A stretch of DNA of 64,000 nucleotides, from contig JAMPHY010000004.1 of NCBI GenBank assembly GCA_023663185.1, positions 141,803 through 205,802 of the forward strand. Direction: 5' to 3'. The notes under the pieces were generated by a model, which had not been told where the DNA came from, ran no database searches, and was given only the letters and a program-made list of their open reading frames with translations. Origin of the DNA: Clostridiales bacterium (GTDB lineage: Bacteria; Bacillota; Clostridia; Lachnospirales; Lachnospiraceae). Position 1 is the stretch's first letter. Every line of letters begins with the position of its first letter. A program made the translations under genes and the position numbers. This document shows positions 55,885 through 63,158 of the stretch, piece by piece.

Positions 55885-55925
55885 ATAAAATATGAATAAA
55901 AAATATGAATAAAATAATCAAGATA

Positions 55926-55954
55926 TTGATAAATGAGATATTTTATTATAATAT
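55926..55954 (+). promoter_or_regulatory. Predicted promoter of the GHKL/STAS operon
   Basis: TTGATA (55926-55931) and TAATAT (55949-55954) with a 17-base spacer, in very AT-rich DNA after the tpiA terminator and about 70 bases before the operon's first start codon. Confidence 0.6.
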
Positions 55955-56024
55955 ATTAATAGGATTATTATATGTTTAGAAGTTATTTTGCCAGTGGCAT
56001 AAGGAAAGGGTACAAAAGAAATAA

Positions 56025-57281
56025 GTGAGGGAAATAGTAAGCGAAACAGTAAGTGTGCGAAAGAAGAATTTTATTTCGGATTATCGAAAAGTAATGAAAC
56101 ATTTAGAAAACGCTAATTTTGCATTATCGTTTTTAAATGATAAAAAGGGGCAGGTATCTGTACGTATTCCTAAAAGATTTTCTATTTCTGAGCAACCAGA
56201 TAGAACAATTAATTTGATAAGAAAGTTATATACTGTTTGTATGTGTGAGAATGTGGACAAAATTAAATTTGACCACTCTTTTTGTGAATTTCTGGGGCTT
56301 TCAGCAAGTACAATTATGGACATTATTTTGCTTGTAGCAATAGAGTATAGAGAGAAAATAAATAATCCCTTGATATTGGCGGGAACTTTTCCGAAGGATC
56401 CGATGGTTAGAGATATATTTTTGGCAAGCGGATTGCCGTATCATATAAATGCAAATTATTTATTGGGGTATGATGAGAATAATGTAGAAAAGTTTGAAAC
56501 GGTATCAGGTGAGTGCAGTAATGATGTAAGGCAGTCGGGAAAAATAGCAACAAAATTGACAGAATATTTTAATAAGTGCTTATTGCATCAGAATATGAAG
56601 TTGAGGAACGAAGGTATATCATTGCTGGTAACATTATTAGGCGAGGTTCTTGGTAATTGCGAAATTCATGGTGGAGAACATGCAACATGGTATACACAAG
56701 GGCACTATGAGGATAATCGTAATAAAAAATATGGAGAGATGCAACTGCTTTTTTTGAATTTGGGAAATACTATTTATCAGGGATTGAAAGATCATTCCAG
56801 TGAAGAGACAAAGGAAAGATTGAAATTTTACTTAGAAAAGCATAACCAATTTTTTTCTGAAAAATGGGATGAAGAAATGGCATGCACAGTCTTTGCTTTG
56901 CAAGAGGGAATAAGCCGTTTAAGAAATAAAGAAATAGAGGGATATACGGGCAGGGGAACCGGCACGGTAACTTTAATAGAAACATTGAATTTAATAGGAA
57001 GGTGCGACGATGGGCAGATGCCGGAAATGACCATTATATCAGGTAGTACATATATTAAATTTGATGGTCAATATAATATGAAAATGGAAAAATTTGAGAA
57101 TGATCCAGCATTTGGGAGTGGAGAAAAGCGGATTATTGCATTTAATAAAGAGAATAATATATATGAACCTGCGGATAATGCTGCTGTCAGAAAATTAAAA
57201 GAAAATTTTCCGGGAACAGTAATTTCATTAAGAATTTATTTAGATAACCGATATATTATGAAAGAAGAAGGGGAGGTATAA
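56025..57281 (+). CDS. STAS-like plus GHKL ATPase-domain protein, first gene of a three-gene operon
   Basis: A 418-residue soluble protein not assigned to a named family with certainty. Residues about 70-150 look STAS-like (KIKFDHSFCEFLGLS, then LILAGTFPKDPMVRDIFLASG). Residues about 195-330 look like a GHKL ATPase: N-box LGEVLGNCEIHGGEH with Glu and Asn, a G1-like FLNLGNTIYQGL, and a G2-like GRGTGTVTLIETL. The normal Asp of G1 (DxGxG) is replaced, so hydrolysis may be weak. Start GTG 56025 has AAGGAAAGGG 15 bases upstream, rather far. The next gene encodes a DUF4325 STAS-like protein one base later, recalling the kinase/antagonist pairs of partner-switching systems. Strongly AT-rich, unlike the glycolytic genes beside it. 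Confidence 0.72.
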   Translation: MREIVSETVSVRKKNFISDYRKVMKHLENANFALSFLNDKKGQVSVRIPKRFSISEQPDRTINLIRKLYTVCMCENVDKIKFDHSFCEFLGLSASTIMDIILLVAIEYREKINNPLILAGTFPKDPMVRDIFLASGLPYHINANYLLGYDENNVEKFETVSGECSNDVRQSGKIATKLTEYFNKCLLHQNMKLRNEGISLLVTLLGEVLGNCEIHGGEHATWYTQGHYEDNRNKKYGEMQLLFLNLGNTIYQGLKDHSSEETKERLKFYLEKHNQFFSEKWDEEMACTVFALQEGISRLRNKEIEGYTGRGTGTVTLIETLNLIGRCDDGQMPEMTIISGSTYIKFDGQYNMKMEKFENDPAFGSGEKRIIAFNKENNIYEPADNAAVRKLKENFPGTVISLRIYLDNRYIMKEEGEV

Positions 57282-57282
57282 A

Positions 57283-57603
57283 ATGAATAGTGTAAACATT
57301 GCAATATATAAAGAAGCTGGCGCAAGAATATTTACAGATAGAGATACAGGGGTGAAAGCGAGAAAAGAGCTCGAACTTGATAGATTAGAGCAAATTGGCA
57401 AAATAACAGTTTTGTTACCTATAGACACATGGGGTGTTAACCCGTCTTTTTTTGGAGGAATGTTTGAGTCCAGTATTAAGATTATGGGAGATAAATTTCT
57501 ACAGAATTATACCTTTCAATATGCTGATGGAACTGAGCTAAACAGTAGTTTAAAGGAAAATATTGATAATGATTATGATTATGTTATGCGGGGCTTAAAT
57601 TAA
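57283..57603 (+). CDS. STAS-like DUF4325 protein, second gene of the operon
   Basis: A 106-residue protein. The centre, LPIDTWGVNPSFFGGMFESSI, is the best match to DUF4325, a STAS-like family in which a Ser in xPSFFxG sits where STAS antagonists carry the phosphorylated Ser. It starts one base after the stop of the GHKL gene, behind a strong GGGGAGG, so coupled expression is likely. The pairing suggests the GHKL protein may bind or phosphorylate it (inference from SpoIIAA/SpoIIAB-type systems). Confidence 0.7.
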   Translation: MNSVNIAIYKEAGARIFTDRDTGVKARKELELDRLEQIGKITVLLPIDTWGVNPSFFGGMFESSIKIMGDKFLQNYTFQYADGTELNSSLKENIDNDYDYVMRGLN

Positions 57604-57606
57604 TAT

Positions 57607-58146
57607 ATGGAAAGATTACAAATATTACTGAGCTTTATTGGCGGTGTATCAAATGCAATAGCTGCCATTTGTGCAATGGTTGCTATAAAGGTGACTGTTA
57701 AGAACTATAATAGTGATAGAGAGGAACAAACAAAAGAGAAATTAAACATTAAATTTCGGGAATTGTACAAACAGGCCGTTATTGACGATTTTTTGGAAAC
57801 GGAAGATAAAAAGATACATCGTATCAGTGACAGATTATATGAAATGACGCAAACACGTATTAATGAAGATGATATTCAAGAACTTTATAATAATATGACG
57901 CCAATATTATATGATTGCCTTAGGAGCGCAGAAATAATAAAATTTTTTAATCGAAATCTATATGGGGAAATTAAAAAAATTATAGAAAATATTTTTGATG
58001 TATATGGTGAAATAATTAACAAAGCTATAGAACATAAATTTATTTCAATAAATTTTGAACGCCCAATCATAACTAAATTGACAGAGCTAAGAAGCGCTAT
58101 ATATAAGTGCTATATAGATGAGAATTATGATAGGATAGATAAATAG
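57607..58146 (+). CDS. Small membrane protein, third gene of the GHKL/STAS operon
   Basis: A 179-residue protein with one N-terminal transmembrane segment (about residues 5-30, ILLSFIGGVSNAIAAICAMV) and a charged, helical cytoplasmic remainder. I do not recognise the family. It starts three bases after the DUF4325 stop without its own clear ribosome binding site, so translation is probably coupled. In defence-type operons such membrane-anchored last genes often act as effectors; that is only a suggestion here. Confidence 0.65.
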   Translation: MERLQILLSFIGGVSNAIAAICAMVAIKVTVKNYNSDREEQTKEKLNIKFRELYKQAVIDDFLETEDKKIHRISDRLYEMTQTRINEDDIQELYNNMTPILYDCLRSAEIIKFFNRNLYGEIKKIIENIFDVYGEIINKAIEHKFISINFERPIITKLTELRSAIYKCYIDENYDRIDK

Positions 58147-58164
58147 AAAAGCCCGTATAATAAG

Positions 58165-58281
58165 GCTGTTATACAAAACGAAGTCTACAGCAGCGTATCA
58201 AGAGAACAAGTGAAGAAGTATTATAAGGCAATACCCCACCGCCGATTTAATAACATGCGTAATGCCAAGAAAATGATTTGA
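58165..58281 (+). pseudogene. Remnant of the C-terminus of an Rpn-family gene
   Basis: The frame reads AVIQNEVYSSVSREQVKKYYK and continues to a stop at 58281. The intact Rpn gene at 23.2 kb ends AIIRNEDYKNVSKEQVMKYYK. The rest of the gene is absent. It lies directly after the GHKL/STAS operon and shows that an Rpn gene once stood here. Confidence 0.75.
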
Positions 58282-58393
58282 TAGCGGGTGTAATCTTAAA
58301 AAATTGATTTAATATCAGTTGTAATTATGCAAAAAAGTAAAAAATCGCTGACGATTTTTGTGGAATATGACGAAAAAATGGCGGTTAAAAATC

Positions 58394-58422
58394 TTGTATC
58401 TTTGAGATAAAAGTCGTATAAT
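58394..58422 (+). promoter_or_regulatory. Predicted promoter of the pilC-type gene
   Basis: TTGTAT (58394-58399) and a perfect TATAAT (58417-58422) with a 17-base spacer. Transcription would start near 58430, leaving an untranslated leader of about 165 bases. Confidence 0.65.
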
Positions 58423-58449
58423 AATCTTAAATTATAATTCATATTTTAG

Positions 58450-58520
58450 CTGGAAATTCAGACATAAGGCAAGTAAACATAACAATTATGCAGCCGCGGT
58501 GCAACCGGCGGCATAGTGTA
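58450..58520 (+). promoter_or_regulatory. Structured leader RNA ahead of pilC, possibly c-di-GMP-II-like
   Basis: The leader contains TGGAAA (58451-58456), GGCA (58468-58471) and GTGCAACCGGC (58499-58509), embedded in a hairpin TATGC to GCATA. Similar blocks (GGAAA, GGGCA, GUGCAACCG) occur in class II cyclic di-GMP riboswitches as I remember them, and such switches control pilus genes in Clostridia. The segment between the blocks is shorter than in known examples, so this is a weak call. Confidence 0.25.
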
Positions 58521-58595
58521 TTTATAAAACATAAACAACAAGCGTAAAAATAATCACATAATAAATACCAAATAAGAGATAATGGAGGTTCGCTC

Positions 58596-59810
58596 ATGGC
58601 GGATTGGGGATACGTTGCCATTGATAAAAGCGGAAAAGAGATAAAAGGCTCAAAAGAGGGCAACAGCGAAGACCAAGTTGTAAGAGAGTTAAAAAATCAG
58701 GGCTTGATTGTACTCGAAGTGACCGAGCAGAATGTTATGACTAAGGACATCAACATCGATATCGGGGGCAAGCCGACACCTAGAGACTTGGGCGTATTCT
58801 GTAGGCAGTTTGCGAGTATTACGCGCGCGGGCGTAACGATTATCGACGCGCTAAACATGCTTGCTGAGTCAACTGAGAATAAAAAGCTGCAGGCGGCGTT
58901 ATATGCCGTTAGGGCGGACGTTGAGAAAGGCGAGACTTTTGGCGACTCGCTTGCGAAGCACCCTAAAGTATTCACAGAGCTGATGGTGCAGATGGCGAGA
59001 GCCGGTGAAGCTTCCGGTAGTTTGGAAATCTCAATGGAGCGTATGGCGGTTCAGTTTGAACGCTCGGCTAAGACTAAGGCGCTTATTAAAAAAGCGATGA
59101 TTTATCCTATCGTTGTAGCGATTGTAGCTGTGGCGGTAGTTGTTGTCATGTTGGTAGTGGTTATCCCTTCATATATGGAAATGTTTGAGCAGTTGGATAC
59201 GGAGCTGCCGGGCATTACGCTTGCGGTCGTAGCCATGAGTGATTTCATACAATCGTACTGGTACATACTCGTGCCCGTCATTATTGGGATTGTCCTTGCG
59301 GTCAAGGCTTTTGCAAAAACATACGTGGGCAAGCATCTTTTTGGTAAATTGCAGTTGAAGATACCGGCGATACAGAATCTGGTTACAAAAAGCGCGTCGG
59401 CGTTGATGGCGAGAACGTTGAGCACTCTGCTTAGCGCGGGCGTGCCGTTAATAGAGGCAGTTGATATTGTATCGGATACGATGACGAATATATGGTTTAA
59501 AGAGGCGTTAAAAAATGCGGTGCAGGAGATTATGGTCGGTGCGCCGTTGTCGCAGCCGTTACAGGCTTCGGGAATTTTTCCGCCGATGGTGTACCATATG
59601 ATACGTATCGGTGAGGAAGCGGGCTCTACGGAAGAGATGTTGGATAGGCTGGCGGATTATTACGAAGAAGAAGTGGAGTTGGCGGTGCAGTCGTTGATGG
59701 CGGCTATGGAGCCGATGATTATAATTGTGCTGGCGGGTATTGTTGGATTGCTGATTGGGGCGGTTTTGGCGCCTATGGTTACGATGTACTCAGCACTTGA
59801 TAATTTATAA
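58596..59810 (+). CDS. pilC: Type IV pilus / type II secretion inner-membrane protein PilC (GspF family)
   Basis: A 404-residue platform protein of type IV pili. It begins MADWGYVAIDKSGKEIKG and has two T2SS-F domains (about 70-190 and 270-395), with FCRQFASITRAGVTIIDAL and ARTLSTLLSAGVPLIEAVD as the repeated signatures. Three membrane helices lie at about 170-195, 215-245 and 375-400. AATGGAGG precedes the ATG. PilB, PilT and pilin genes are not adjacent; a palindromic element and TA-like genes follow, so it is isolated from the rest of a pilus cluster. Confidence 0.92.
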   Translation: MADWGYVAIDKSGKEIKGSKEGNSEDQVVRELKNQGLIVLEVTEQNVMTKDINIDIGGKPTPRDLGVFCRQFASITRAGVTIIDALNMLAESTENKKLQAALYAVRADVEKGETFGDSLAKHPKVFTELMVQMARAGEASGSLEISMERMAVQFERSAKTKALIKKAMIYPIVVAIVAVAVVVVMLVVVIPSYMEMFEQLDTELPGITLAVVAMSDFIQSYWYILVPVIIGIVLAVKAFAKTYVGKHLFGKLQLKIPAIQNLVTKSASALMARTLSTLLSAGVPLIEAVDIVSDTMTNIWFKEALKNAVQEIMVGAPLSQPLQASGIFPPMVYHMIRIGEEAGSTEEMLDRLADYYEEEVELAVQSLMAAMEPMIIIVLAGIVGLLIGAVLAPMVTMYSALDNL

Positions 59811-59814
59811 TAAC

Positions 59815-59994
59815 AGTTCAGTGGAGTGGAGCGGCATGGACTCATATGATGACACTTGAGGTACGCTCTCGCTCCATGCAAAACGTAGCGGTACTAAGCT
59901 CAAAAGCCGCTTGCGTCTTTTTCACTAAGTACCGACGTTTTACAAGGACCTCAAGAGTAATCATATGAGTTCATGCCGCCGGACGACTTGAATA
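59815..59994. repeat. About 180-bp palindromic element B downstream of pilC
   Basis: GCGGCATG-g-ACTCATATGAT (from 59831) and CTTGAGGT pair with ACCTCAAG and ATCATATGAGT-t-CATGCCGC (to 59979), with weaker pairing further out. Its centre shares GTAGCGGTACTAAGCTC and CTAAGTACCGACG with element A at 30.6 kb, while the outer arms are unrelated in sequence. Confidence 0.8.
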
Positions 59995-60018
59995 GTAAAA
60001 GTAGGAAAGATTGATTTT

Positions 60019-60198
60019 ATGGCAGTAGCATTAAGAGAAGATTACCAGAAAGCTTTAGAAGAACAGAAAAAAGAAGTCCGCGAGCTTGTAATGGCTGGCT
60101 TAGAACAGATAAAAGAAGGAAAGACAAAAGACTTTAATGCTGTATGCGACAGATTGGAGAAGAAATATAGAGAAAGTCTGGAAATAGAAAGGCAATAA
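60019..60198 (+). CDS. Small antitoxin-like protein (59 residues) paired with a broken DUF5674 gene
   Basis: A short, charged, helical protein (MAVALREDYQKALEEQKKEV onward, with DFNAVCDRLEKKYRE). It resembles antitoxin-type or ParD/RelB-like partners of small toxin genes. ATG 60019 has AGGAAAGA upstream. The next gene starts three bases after its stop and is a damaged DUF5674 gene, so the pair may be the remainder of a toxin-antitoxin-like module. The assignment is tentative. Confidence 0.6.
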   Translation: MAVALREDYQKALEEQKKEVRELVMAGLEQIKEGKTKDFNAVCDRLEKKYRESLEIERQ

Positions 60199-60201
60199 AC
60201 C

Positions 60202-60461
60202 ATGCTGATATTAACAGAAAAAATTCCGAAGGAGAAGTTGAACGCTCTGGAAGAATTAGGGGAAAGCGAAGTTTTCTTTGAAGATATGGTGAAATGCGTG
60301 GTGGATATAGAGAAAGAACTGCTTGCCATAAATGCGGAACTGCACGCTGTAATCCGCCGAGAAATCGTGAAGCGGGGTTCCCAAGAGTTAGCAGAGACGT
60401 AGCGGATCCGAAAGCACGAAGTAAAATCGTAGAGGTTGTAAATAAATGGATAGAACTTTGA
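60202..60461 (+). pseudogene. Frameshifted and internally deleted DUF5674-family gene
   Basis: The first 48 residues (MLILTEKIPKEKLNALEELG, then FFEDMVKCVVDIEKELLAINAELHA) match the start of DUF5674 proteins as I know them. The frame then continues only to a stop at 60402. In another frame the typical C-terminus follows (SRDVADPKARSKIVEVVNKW, ending at 60461). The middle part, roughly 45 residues including the usual WGIN-type region, is missing. AAAGG upstream of ATG 60202. Confidence 0.68.
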
Positions 60462-60742
60462 GATGGTTTGAAATGGGGATTGGTGAGCAGATTTCCAATA
60501 TCGGCAGCGAGGTAAACAGAGCTATCCGATATAAAAATAGAAATGATGAAGTGAAAAAAGTTAATTTCTATAAAAAAGCAAAGGAACTACTTGAGCTTAG
60601 CTGTGAAGATCCTAAGAATAAATATAGATGTGGTGAGTTGCAGGCGTGTATTGAAGAATTGACGGATTTCTTTATAGGAACAAACCAGTACAATACGACA
60701 GACGAGATATTAATGAAGTATTATGACGCATTTATTGCATAA
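60446..60742 (+). CDS. Hypothetical helical protein (98 residues)
   Basis: A 98-residue, mostly helical, charged protein starting MDRTLRWFEMGIGEQISNIG and closing TTDEILMKYYDAFIA. It overlaps the DUF5674 remnant by 16 bases, with AGAGG at 60431-60435 as its likely ribosome binding site. I remember similar small proteins in Lachnospiraceae accessory regions but cannot name a family. Its length and helix content would suit a HEPN-like or antitoxin role, which is a guess. Confidence 0.55.
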   Translation: MDRTLRWFEMGIGEQISNIGSEVNRAIRYKNRNDEVKKVNFYKKAKELLELSCEDPKNKYRCGELQACIEELTDFFIGTNQYNTTDEILMKYYDAFIA

Positions 60743-60780
60743 TTTGTCAGGTGTGTTAAAATATTTGGTGGTAAGGTTGT

Positions 60781-60797
60781 ATTATACATAATGGAGC
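60781..60797 (+). other. Possible scar of a second relB-type gene start
   Basis: The 17 bases ATTATACATAATGGAGC agree at 16 positions with 62731-62747, the operator and start region of the RelB-like gene. No reading frame follows, so this may be the leftover of a lost antitoxin gene. Confidence 0.3.
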
Positions 60798-60875
60798 CGA
60801 ATATAGTTTAAATTTTGCATAAAAGAGTGTAAAAACGAATCTGATTAAAGTAATTTTAAAATTTTCACAAAAGGA

Positions 60876-60904
60876 TTGAAAAATACACCCTTGCATTGTA
60901 AAAT
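60876..60904 (+). promoter_or_regulatory. Predicted promoter of the AbiE operon
   Basis: TTGAAA (60876-60881) and TAAAAT (60899-60904) with a 17-base spacer, 20 bases before the GTG start. This also argues against an earlier start at 60876. Confidence 0.68.
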
Positions 60905-60923
60905 TAAACTAGGAGGGGCTTCT

Positions 60924-61670
60924 GTGAAATATTATGAAAATATGCTGGATAAAAGATGTTTTTCATTCAAAGATATAGAGCAAATGGTTGGTGGAAACTG
61001 CAATACAGCGAAATCATTGCTGCGCCAGTACGTTCAAAAAGGATATGTACAGCAGGTAAAGAAAAATCTGTATGTGGCTATCAGTATGGAAAGCGGTATG
61101 CCGGCAGCAACGCGCTATCAGATTGCAAACAGTATAACGCCGACAGCTTATGTGTCGCACCGCTCTGCATTTGAGTATTATGGATATACAAATCAGGTAT
61201 CTTATGAGATGCATGTATCCAGCAATACGGCGTTTGCCGATTTTGAATATGAAGGAATCAACTATGTTTATATTGCGTCACGCCTTCAGGAAGGGATTAT
61301 CGAACAACAGGGGGTGCGTGTCACCGATCCGGAACGGACAACAGTGGATTATATAGGCGATTTTGACCGTATAGGCGGACTGGAAGAACTTCTGCGAAGT
61401 TTGGAGATGATATCTTTTTTGTCGGAGGAGAAGCTGCTTAGGTATCTGGAGCTTTCCAGCAAGGCTGTATTATACCAGAAGACAGGATATATACTGGAAC
61501 ATTTTAAGGACAGCCTTAAATTGAGCAATCGTTTCTTTGAGATTTGCAGTATGAAGAAAGGAAAGAGCAAGCGTTATTTTATAAAGCCGGAAAATCAAAA
61601 CTGTATGGTATATAACAGCAAGTGGGGGTTGATGGTTCCTGAAGATTTGCTGCATATAATAGGAGAATAA
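60924..61670 (+). CDS. abiEi: AbiEi-type antitoxin / transcriptional regulator
   Basis: First gene of a type IV toxin-antitoxin pair of the AbiE class (phage abortive infection). The 248-residue protein has an N-terminal winged helix (RCFSFKDIEQMVGGNCNTAK, then YVQKGYVQQVKKNLYVAI). The AbiEi core follows, with TPTAYVSHRSAFEYYGYTN, VRVTDPERTTVDYI and a C-terminal domain. Start GTG 60924 is set by AGGAGGGG (60911-60918). Family members repress their own promoter and counter the toxin without binding it. The toxin gene follows after 7 bases. Confidence 0.86.
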   Translation: MKYYENMLDKRCFSFKDIEQMVGGNCNTAKSLLRQYVQKGYVQQVKKNLYVAISMESGMPAATRYQIANSITPTAYVSHRSAFEYYGYTNQVSYEMHVSSNTAFADFEYEGINYVYIASRLQEGIIEQQGVRVTDPERTTVDYIGDFDRIGGLEELLRSLEMISFLSEEKLLRYLELSSKAVLYQKTGYILEHFKDSLKLSNRFFEICSMKKGKSKRYFIKPENQNCMVYNSKWGLMVPEDLLHIIGE

Positions 61671-61677
61671 ATGGCAA

Positions 61678-62613
61678 GTGTGGATTGATAAAAAATGGTT
61701 GAGCAAGACCGCAGCGCAGGAAGGGTTTGTAAGGGATACATTGGAGAAGGTATACCGTCTGGCAAGAGTATTACAGTATATTAACAGTAATCCGCTAATG
61801 CGGGATTGTCTAGCACTGAAAGGCGGAACAGCTATTAATCTGACCGTTTTTAATCTGCCCAGATTATCGGTCGATATAGACCTTGATTACAGTAAGGAAA
61901 CAGACAGGGAAGGAATGCTGGAAGACAGAAGGCTTATTGTAGAGGATATGGAAAAATACATGACTGCCGAAGGGTATCAAAAATCCGGTAAATCGAAGAC
62001 GAGTCATTCTTTGGACAGTATGATTTTTATGTATAATAATACGGCGGGAATCAATGATAATATAAAAATTGAGATAAATTATTCCATGCGCGTACATATT
62101 TATCCGTTAGTTTATAGAAAGGTTCAGACAGGAGGGGTATTGGAGGAGTTTGAGGTTCTTTCTGTTGACGGAACAGAAATTTTTGGAAGCAAGATAAAGG
62201 CGCTTCTTGACAGGGCTGCACCAAGAGATTTATATGATGTAGATAATATGGTTAAGTATGGGTTGTTTAACGGGAGCGAAGAAAGGGATATGCTCCGCAA
62301 ATGCGCAGTATTTTATATGGCGATAGGAAATAAGGAAGTACCTGAAAAAATAGATTTAAGTGCAATTGATGAGATTACATGGTATAGAATTAAAACAGAA
62401 TTGATTCCGGTGAAGCGTAAACGAGAGAAGTTTGATTTGGATGAAACAAAACAGAGGGTAAAGGAATACTTGGAAAATACTATGTGCCTGACAGATTCAG
62501 GAAGTCGTTTTTTGCAGGAGTTTTGTGTTAGAAAGTATCATCCGGAATACCTGTTTGAGAAGCAGGAAATTGTTAATAGGTTGGAGAAGCTCCTATGGCA
62601 TTATGGAAAGTGA
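61678..62613 (+). CDS. abiEii: AbiEii-type toxin, nucleotidyltransferase
   Basis: Second gene of the AbiE pair. The 311-residue protein carries the DNA polymerase beta-like core LKGGTAINL, then RLSVDIDLDY, giving the G-G-T and D-x-D motifs (about residues 47-72), and a later catalytic Asp/Glu region (IKIEINYSM). AbiEii homologues transfer nucleotides, in some cases to tRNA acceptor ends, and stop growth. It begins at GTG 61678; the AGGAG at 61661-61665 is 12 bases away, so initiation may be weak or coupled. The protein is full length, so the module looks active. Confidence 0.86.
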   Translation: MWIDKKWLSKTAAQEGFVRDTLEKVYRLARVLQYINSNPLMRDCLALKGGTAINLTVFNLPRLSVDIDLDYSKETDREGMLEDRRLIVEDMEKYMTAEGYQKSGKSKTSHSLDSMIFMYNNTAGINDNIKIEINYSMRVHIYPLVYRKVQTGGVLEEFEVLSVDGTEIFGSKIKALLDRAAPRDLYDVDNMVKYGLFNGSEERDMLRKCAVFYMAIGNKEVPEKIDLSAIDEITWYRIKTELIPVKRKREKFDLDETKQRVKEYLENTMCLTDSGSRFLQEFCVRKYHPEYLFEKQEIVNRLEKLLWHYGK

Positions 62614-62714
62614 ATGGCGCGGTTTATTCAGCAATATGATACAGTATACGCAGATTAACAGATATTACCAAGCGTACCAATATTTTTTGTAACAGAATTA
62701 TAAATATGTATCTG

Positions 62715-62737
62715 GTTATGGTATAATAGAATTATAC
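62715..62737 (+). promoter_or_regulatory. Extended -10 promoter with operator of the RelB-like gene
   Basis: TTATGGTATAAT (62716-62727) is an extended -10 box. GTATAAT (62721-62727) and ATTATAC (62731-62737) form a perfect inverted repeat with a 3-base spacer over it, a typical ribbon-helix-helix autorepression site. Confidence 0.6.
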
Positions 62738-62755
62738 AAAATGGAGCTGGGTAAT

Positions 62756-63031
62756 ATGGCGACTCAAGTAACTTTGAACATACAAGTAGATAAAGAAGTG
62801 AAAGAGGCGGCAGAGAGCATATTTGAAGACCTCGGATTAACTATGGCTATGGCGGTTAATCTGTTTTTAAGACGGATAATTCGGAAAAATGGCATACCGT
62901 TTTCTATGGAACTGGATATTCCAAATGAAGTGACGCTGGCGGCGATAGCGGAAGGAAATAGGATTGCGAGAGATCCGAATGTAAAGGCATATACGCTTGA
63001 GGAGTTCAGAAAGGTGTTAGATGAAATATAA
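62756..63031 (+). CDS. RelB/DinJ-family antitoxin without a partner toxin
   Basis: A 91-residue ribbon-helix-helix antitoxin: MATQVTLNIQVDKEVKEAA, DLGLTMAMAVNLFLRRI and a C-terminal toxin-binding tail ending EEFRKVLDEI. I use ATG 62756, since TGGAG (62742-62746) then serves as the ribosome binding site; ATG 62741 overlaps it. A RelE/YafQ-type toxin gene would be expected directly downstream, but the 127 bases to the next gene hold none. It is either orphaned or acts on a toxin elsewhere. Its operator is described separately. Confidence 0.88.
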   Translation: MATQVTLNIQVDKEVKEAAESIFEDLGLTMAMAVNLFLRRIIRKNGIPFSMELDIPNEVTLAAIAEGNRIARDPNVKAYTLEEFRKVLDEI

Positions 63032-63158
63032 AATTAAAATGTCGGCTCAGTTTAAGTGAGATTTAAAATTTGTGTAAGAGCTTTCTCCTGCTGCCTGATG
63101 AAGTTGGATAGTACGTGTAGGTGACAAACGGATACAAGAAAACAGAAGGACTTATATA

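Larger units (their letters stand above)
58282..58595 (+). other. Intergenic region holding a hairpin, a promoter and a structured leader
   Basis: No gene was seen. It contains a perfect hairpin AAAAATCG/CGATTTTT (58340-58359), a promoter at 58394-58422 and a GC-rich hairpin at 58487-58517 in the leader of the pilC-type gene. Confidence 0.6.

Noticed and set aside
58423-58595. Class I c-di-GMP (GEMM) riboswitch before pilC
   Set aside because: The conserved blocks of the class I aptamer (CACGCACAGGGCAAACC type) are absent; only a weak class II resemblance remains.
60876-60923. Longer start for the AbiEi gene
   Set aside because: It overlaps the -35 box of a good promoter and lacks a ribosome binding site, whereas GTG 60924 follows AGGAGGGG.
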